Positions 61,471 to 64,000 of a DNA stretch of 64,000 bases are shown here, one piece after another. The first letter of the stretch is position 1, and every line of letters starts with the position of its first letter. The notes beneath the pieces are model-generated. The model ran no database searches and was not told where the DNA came from. It saw nothing but the letters and a program-made list of their open reading frames with translations. The DNA is from Chitinophaga sp. CF118 (GTDB lineage: Bacteria > Bacteroidota > Bacteroidia > Chitinophagales > Chitinophagaceae), in contig NZ_FOMK01000014.1 of the NCBI RefSeq assembly GCF_900112615.1, forward strand, positions 124,001 to 188,000, read 5' to 3'. The translations under genes and the position numbers were made by a program.

Positions 61471-62607
61471 ATGGAAATCACCGCCGTTAATGAACCCGCA
61501 ACGCCGCCAAATTCTTTTAACCTGAATAAGCTGCACAATCTTACAATAAGATCTTACGTGTTGAAACATGTGATAGCATGGTGTATCTATATTTTCTACG
61601 GTTACCTGGCCAATTTAATCGTTAACCCCAATGAAAGCTTACTTGATATTATCTTTGCCAATCTTCTATCCATATGGTCATTTTATGCGGGATATTACTG
61701 TCTTATCGTCGCTTTAATCCAAAAGAAACCTGTAACAGGCATCGTATTATGGTTGGCAGGACTGATAGTATTGTTCGTATTGCGATACATCTATGCTTAT
61801 TTTCTACTGGATCTCATCGGACTGAAACCCTATAACAGCAACAAATTCCAGCTTATAATAAGGGATTCTATTTTATTATACATCAGGTTCTTCCTGTATG
61901 CAATAGGGTTTTATTATGCACGGAAATCATTGTTGAAGGAAAGAGAATTAAGAAAAACAGAAGAGGAAAAATATTATCTCCAGGAAGAAAAACTCCGGCT
62001 GGAAAAGACAAACCTGATGAGCGAGTATGCTTTTTTGCGCAGTCAGATTAACCCACACTTTCTACATAATACACTTAACTTTTTCTACGCAAAATCATTG
62101 GGATATTCAAAAGAATTATCCGAAAGTATTCTTACGCTATGTGAAATAATGCGCTATTCAATTGACGGTGGCGAAGATGATAGCGGTACCGCATTGCTCA
62201 ATAAAGAAATAGAACACCTGCAGAATGTAATGAAAATAAATCAACTTCGTTTTAGTAACCGCTTGCAGGTTAGTCTCACTGTTAATGGAGATACTTCCGG
62301 TATCCGCATTATTCCGCTGGTAATGATCACACTGGTGGAGAATGCCTTCAAACATGGAGAACTCATCAATAAAGACCACCCGGTAAAAATAGAATTATTG
62401 GTAGATAAGGAGTCATCAACTTTAAAATTCTCTACTTTTAATAAGAAAAAAAACGGACCCAAGGATCTGTCGCACGGCATTGGAATGGATAATATTCGTA
62501 AACGTCTTAATGCAGCCTATGGTGATAGGCATACTTTCCGTATAAAGGATGAAGAAGAATTTTATTCAGTAGACCTGTTTATTGACCTAAGCATAAAAAA
62601 AATGTAA
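61471..62607 (+). CDS. LytS/YehU-type sensor histidine kinase
   Basis: The 378-aa kinase has four predicted membrane helices (residues ~30-150), a coiled-coil linker and the His_kinase domain with phosphoacceptor H196 in LRSQINPHFLHNTLNF. An HATPase domain follows (ENAFKHGELIN, GIGMDNIRKRL). The partner LytTR regulator starts 11 bases later. It probably senses a signal, perhaps the RiPP itself. Confidence 0.93.
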   Translation: MEITAVNEPATPPNSFNLNKLHNLTIRSYVLKHVIAWCIYIFYGYLANLIVNPNESLLDIIFANLLSIWSFYAGYYCLIVALIQKKPVTGIVLWLAGLIVLFVLRYIYAYFLLDLIGLKPYNSNKFQLIIRDSILLYIRFFLYAIGFYYARKSLLKERELRKTEEEKYYLQEEKLRLEKTNLMSEYAFLRSQINPHFLHNTLNFFYAKSLGYSKELSESILTLCEIMRYSIDGGEDDSGTALLNKEIEHLQNVMKINQLRFSNRLQVSLTVNGDTSGIRIIPLVMITLVENAFKHGELINKDHPVKIELLVDKESSTLKFSTFNKKKNGPKDLSHGIGMDNIRKRLNAAYGDRHTFRIKDEEEFYSVDLFIDLSIKKM

Positions 62608-62618
62608 ATAAGCCCACC

Positions 62619-63344
62619 ATGATCAACTGTTTGTTAGTAGACGATGAGCAACATGCCATTGATGTGTTAATGCATTATATCGGCCAGACACCTTATCTGC
62701 ACCTGGTTAAAGCTACCACTAGTCCTATTGAGGGATTGCAGGTCATGAATACGGAAAAGATTGACCTTGTTTTTCTGGATATACAAATGCCTGAAATGTC
62801 CGGGATGGATTTTGCAAGAACAATTATGGGGAAAAGTAAAATAATCTTCACAACTGCCTATAACGAATTTGCCGCCGATGGGTATGATCTGGAAGTGGTG
62901 GATTACCTGTTGAAACCTGTGTCGCTACCCCGGTTTTTAAAAGCAGTACAAAGAGCCCTCAACTTAATCACCTCTTCTGTGGCAGTTAGCCCAAAGGAGG
63001 AGCATCTGGATGATGATTATATTTTTATAAAAACAGAGTTTAAGGGTAAAATGGTAAAAATCAACCTCAAAGATATTGATTATGTGGAAGGCATGAAAAA
63101 CTATGTAGCCATTTACCATACCGGTCAGAAAACCATGGCCCTCCTTAATATGAAGGATATGGAAGAAAGGCTGCCCAAAAAATATTTTATGAGGGTACAC
63201 CGGTCATTTATTGTATCTGTAAGTAACATCACTGCTGTTGAAGGGAATCTTATACGCCTGAAGAATGCTAAAGAAAGTATTATGCTGGGGGAAACCTATA
63301 AACCGGGCTTTTATGAAATCATGAAGGCGAAACTGATGGAATAA
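62619..63344 (+). CDS. LytTR-family response regulator
   Basis: The 241-aa regulator has a receiver domain with DDE at residues 8-10, phosphoacceptor D54 in LVFLDIQMP and conserved TTAYNEFAADGYDLEVVDYLLKP. A LytTR DNA-binding domain follows (FIKTEFKGKMVKINLKDIDYVEG...MRVHRSFIVS). It pairs with the preceding kinase. Confidence 0.94.
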   Translation: MINCLLVDDEQHAIDVLMHYIGQTPYLHLVKATTSPIEGLQVMNTEKIDLVFLDIQMPEMSGMDFARTIMGKSKIIFTTAYNEFAADGYDLEVVDYLLKPVSLPRFLKAVQRALNLITSSVAVSPKEEHLDDDYIFIKTEFKGKMVKINLKDIDYVEGMKNYVAIYHTGQKTMALLNMKDMEERLPKKYFMRVHRSFIVSVSNITAVEGNLIRLKNAKESIMLGETYKPGFYEIMKAKLME

Positions 63345-63450
63345 ACCCATTTATCCTGGTCTTCGTACTTTGAATAAGCGGATTCGTGTATAAAATTAAG
63401 AGGGGCGTCTGGGCATCGATACATTTGTTGCAGTTAAAGTTTAAGACCAG

Positions 63451-64000
63451 ATGCATCAGATAGCGCAAAGGAAGTTGGATAAAGTTAATGCCTTACTGGA
63501 TACCCGTAAAAGCAACAATGATACATTCTTTAAAGGCCGGTTGGGACAGATTTTTTACTTTTATCATCTTTATAAAGTAACGGGGAATATCTCTCTCAAA
63601 CATCACCTGGAAGAACTTTTATCTCAGGTATTTGCTAATGTAAGCACTACTAACCCCACCCTAATAGGACCTTCCATCAGTACCGGAGGCGCAGGATTGG
63701 GTTATGTTGTAAATTTTCTCTGCCAGGAAGGGGCACTGGCATTCGATATAAATAAAGAATTCGGGGAGCTGGACAATTATTTATTCAATGCGGCCTCAGA
63801 TCTTATCGCAAAAGATAATATTGATTTTCTGCATGGGGCTTTAGGTGTGTTATACTATTTCGGAGAAAGAGCCAGAACGTCTGCCCATGCCAGCAATTTT
63901 CTGAACAGCTTAACCGAAGATATCTGCCGGCGTGCTGTCAGGGTTGAAGGCGGATACTGGTTCAGAAATAACCTTATAAGAGTAGACGACAATCAGATCA
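63451..64000 (+). CDS. LanC-like cyclase, cut by the window edge
   Basis: An open frame runs from the ATG at 63451 past the right edge, giving 183 complete residues. Helical barrel motifs typical of the LanC family are visible: FKGRLGQIFYFYHLYKVTG, STGGAGLGYVVNFL and DFLHGALGVLYYF. The zinc-binding Cys/His motifs lie in the part beyond the window, so catalytic competence cannot be tested. With the precursor it supports lanthipeptide formation. Confidence 0.85.
   Translation, partial: MHQIAQRKLDKVNALLDTRKSNNDTFFKGRLGQIFYFYHLYKVTGNISLKHHLEELLSQVFANVSTTNPTLIGPSISTGGAGLGYVVNFLCQEGALAFDINKEFGELDNYLFNAASDLIAKDNIDFLHGALGVLYYFGERARTSAHASNFLNSLTEDICRRAVRVEGGYWFRNNLIRVDDNQI

Overview
The window looks like chromosomal DNA from a Bacteroidota bacterium of the Chitinophagaceae, probably Chitinophaga-like; this is an inference from content, not a species call. 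The reasons are the lineage-typical genes (DUF5686, GSCFA, Rpn-type PD-(D/E)XK protein, MerC protein, patatin/Omp85 fusion), the lack of Shine-Dalgarno sequences, and promoters that fit the Bacteroidota primary-sigma pattern. That pattern, TTTG-N19-TAnnTTTG, is seen with exact 19-base spacing before tRNA-Lys, the HxlR regulator and the merC-like gene.

Layout. 1-2.4 kb: a WG-repeat protein running off the left edge, then a DinB-like gene and an alpha/beta hydrolase. 2.4-4.4 kb: an AAA ATPase plus RloB pair resembling AbiL-type anti-phage systems. 4.7-15.7 kb: a protease island. It has a three-gene operon (caspase-like protein; unknown 492-aa protein; caspase-I9-subtilase fusion) and, past an NmrA/HxlR pair, a convergent pair of predicted tail-anchored proteins, one being a trypsin-VWA giant. 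This island is the best candidate for an undescribed system. 16-28.8 kb: DUF5686 protein, Rpn-type nuclease, epimerase/AraC operon, MerC protein, histidine phosphatase, a lipoprotein/membrane protein/two-component operon, a MarR protein with a cysteine-rich tail and a MocR regulator. 28.9-35.6 kb: a TetR-controlled TolC/HlyD/ABC-2 export operon with twin operators. 35.6-41.1 kb: a second MocR regulator, ogt, a PLP decarboxylase, an EamA exporter and a GNAT-DinB fusion, with a shared 39-bp site before ogt and the decarboxylase. 41.2-58.7 kb: housekeeping and metabolic genes (Nudix, rlmB, HMG-CoA lyase-like, epoxide hydrolase-like, deacetylase, DoxX, AraC, GSCFA, MFS, patatin/Omp85, miaE, bioF, penicillin acylase, tRNA-Lys), including a decayed AraC gene.

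59.7-64 kb (right edge): the start of a class I lanthipeptide-type RiPP cluster. It has a 55-aa precursor, an S41 peptidase, a LytS/LytTR two-component pair and a LanC-like cyclase cut by the window end. The dehydratase and exporter would lie beyond the edge.

Two intergenic loci (15.9 kb and 47.6 kb) are built from 11-nt units mirrored around a 3-nt centre. Despite different sequences they share one architecture. No rRNA, CRISPR array or complete insertion sequence was seen.
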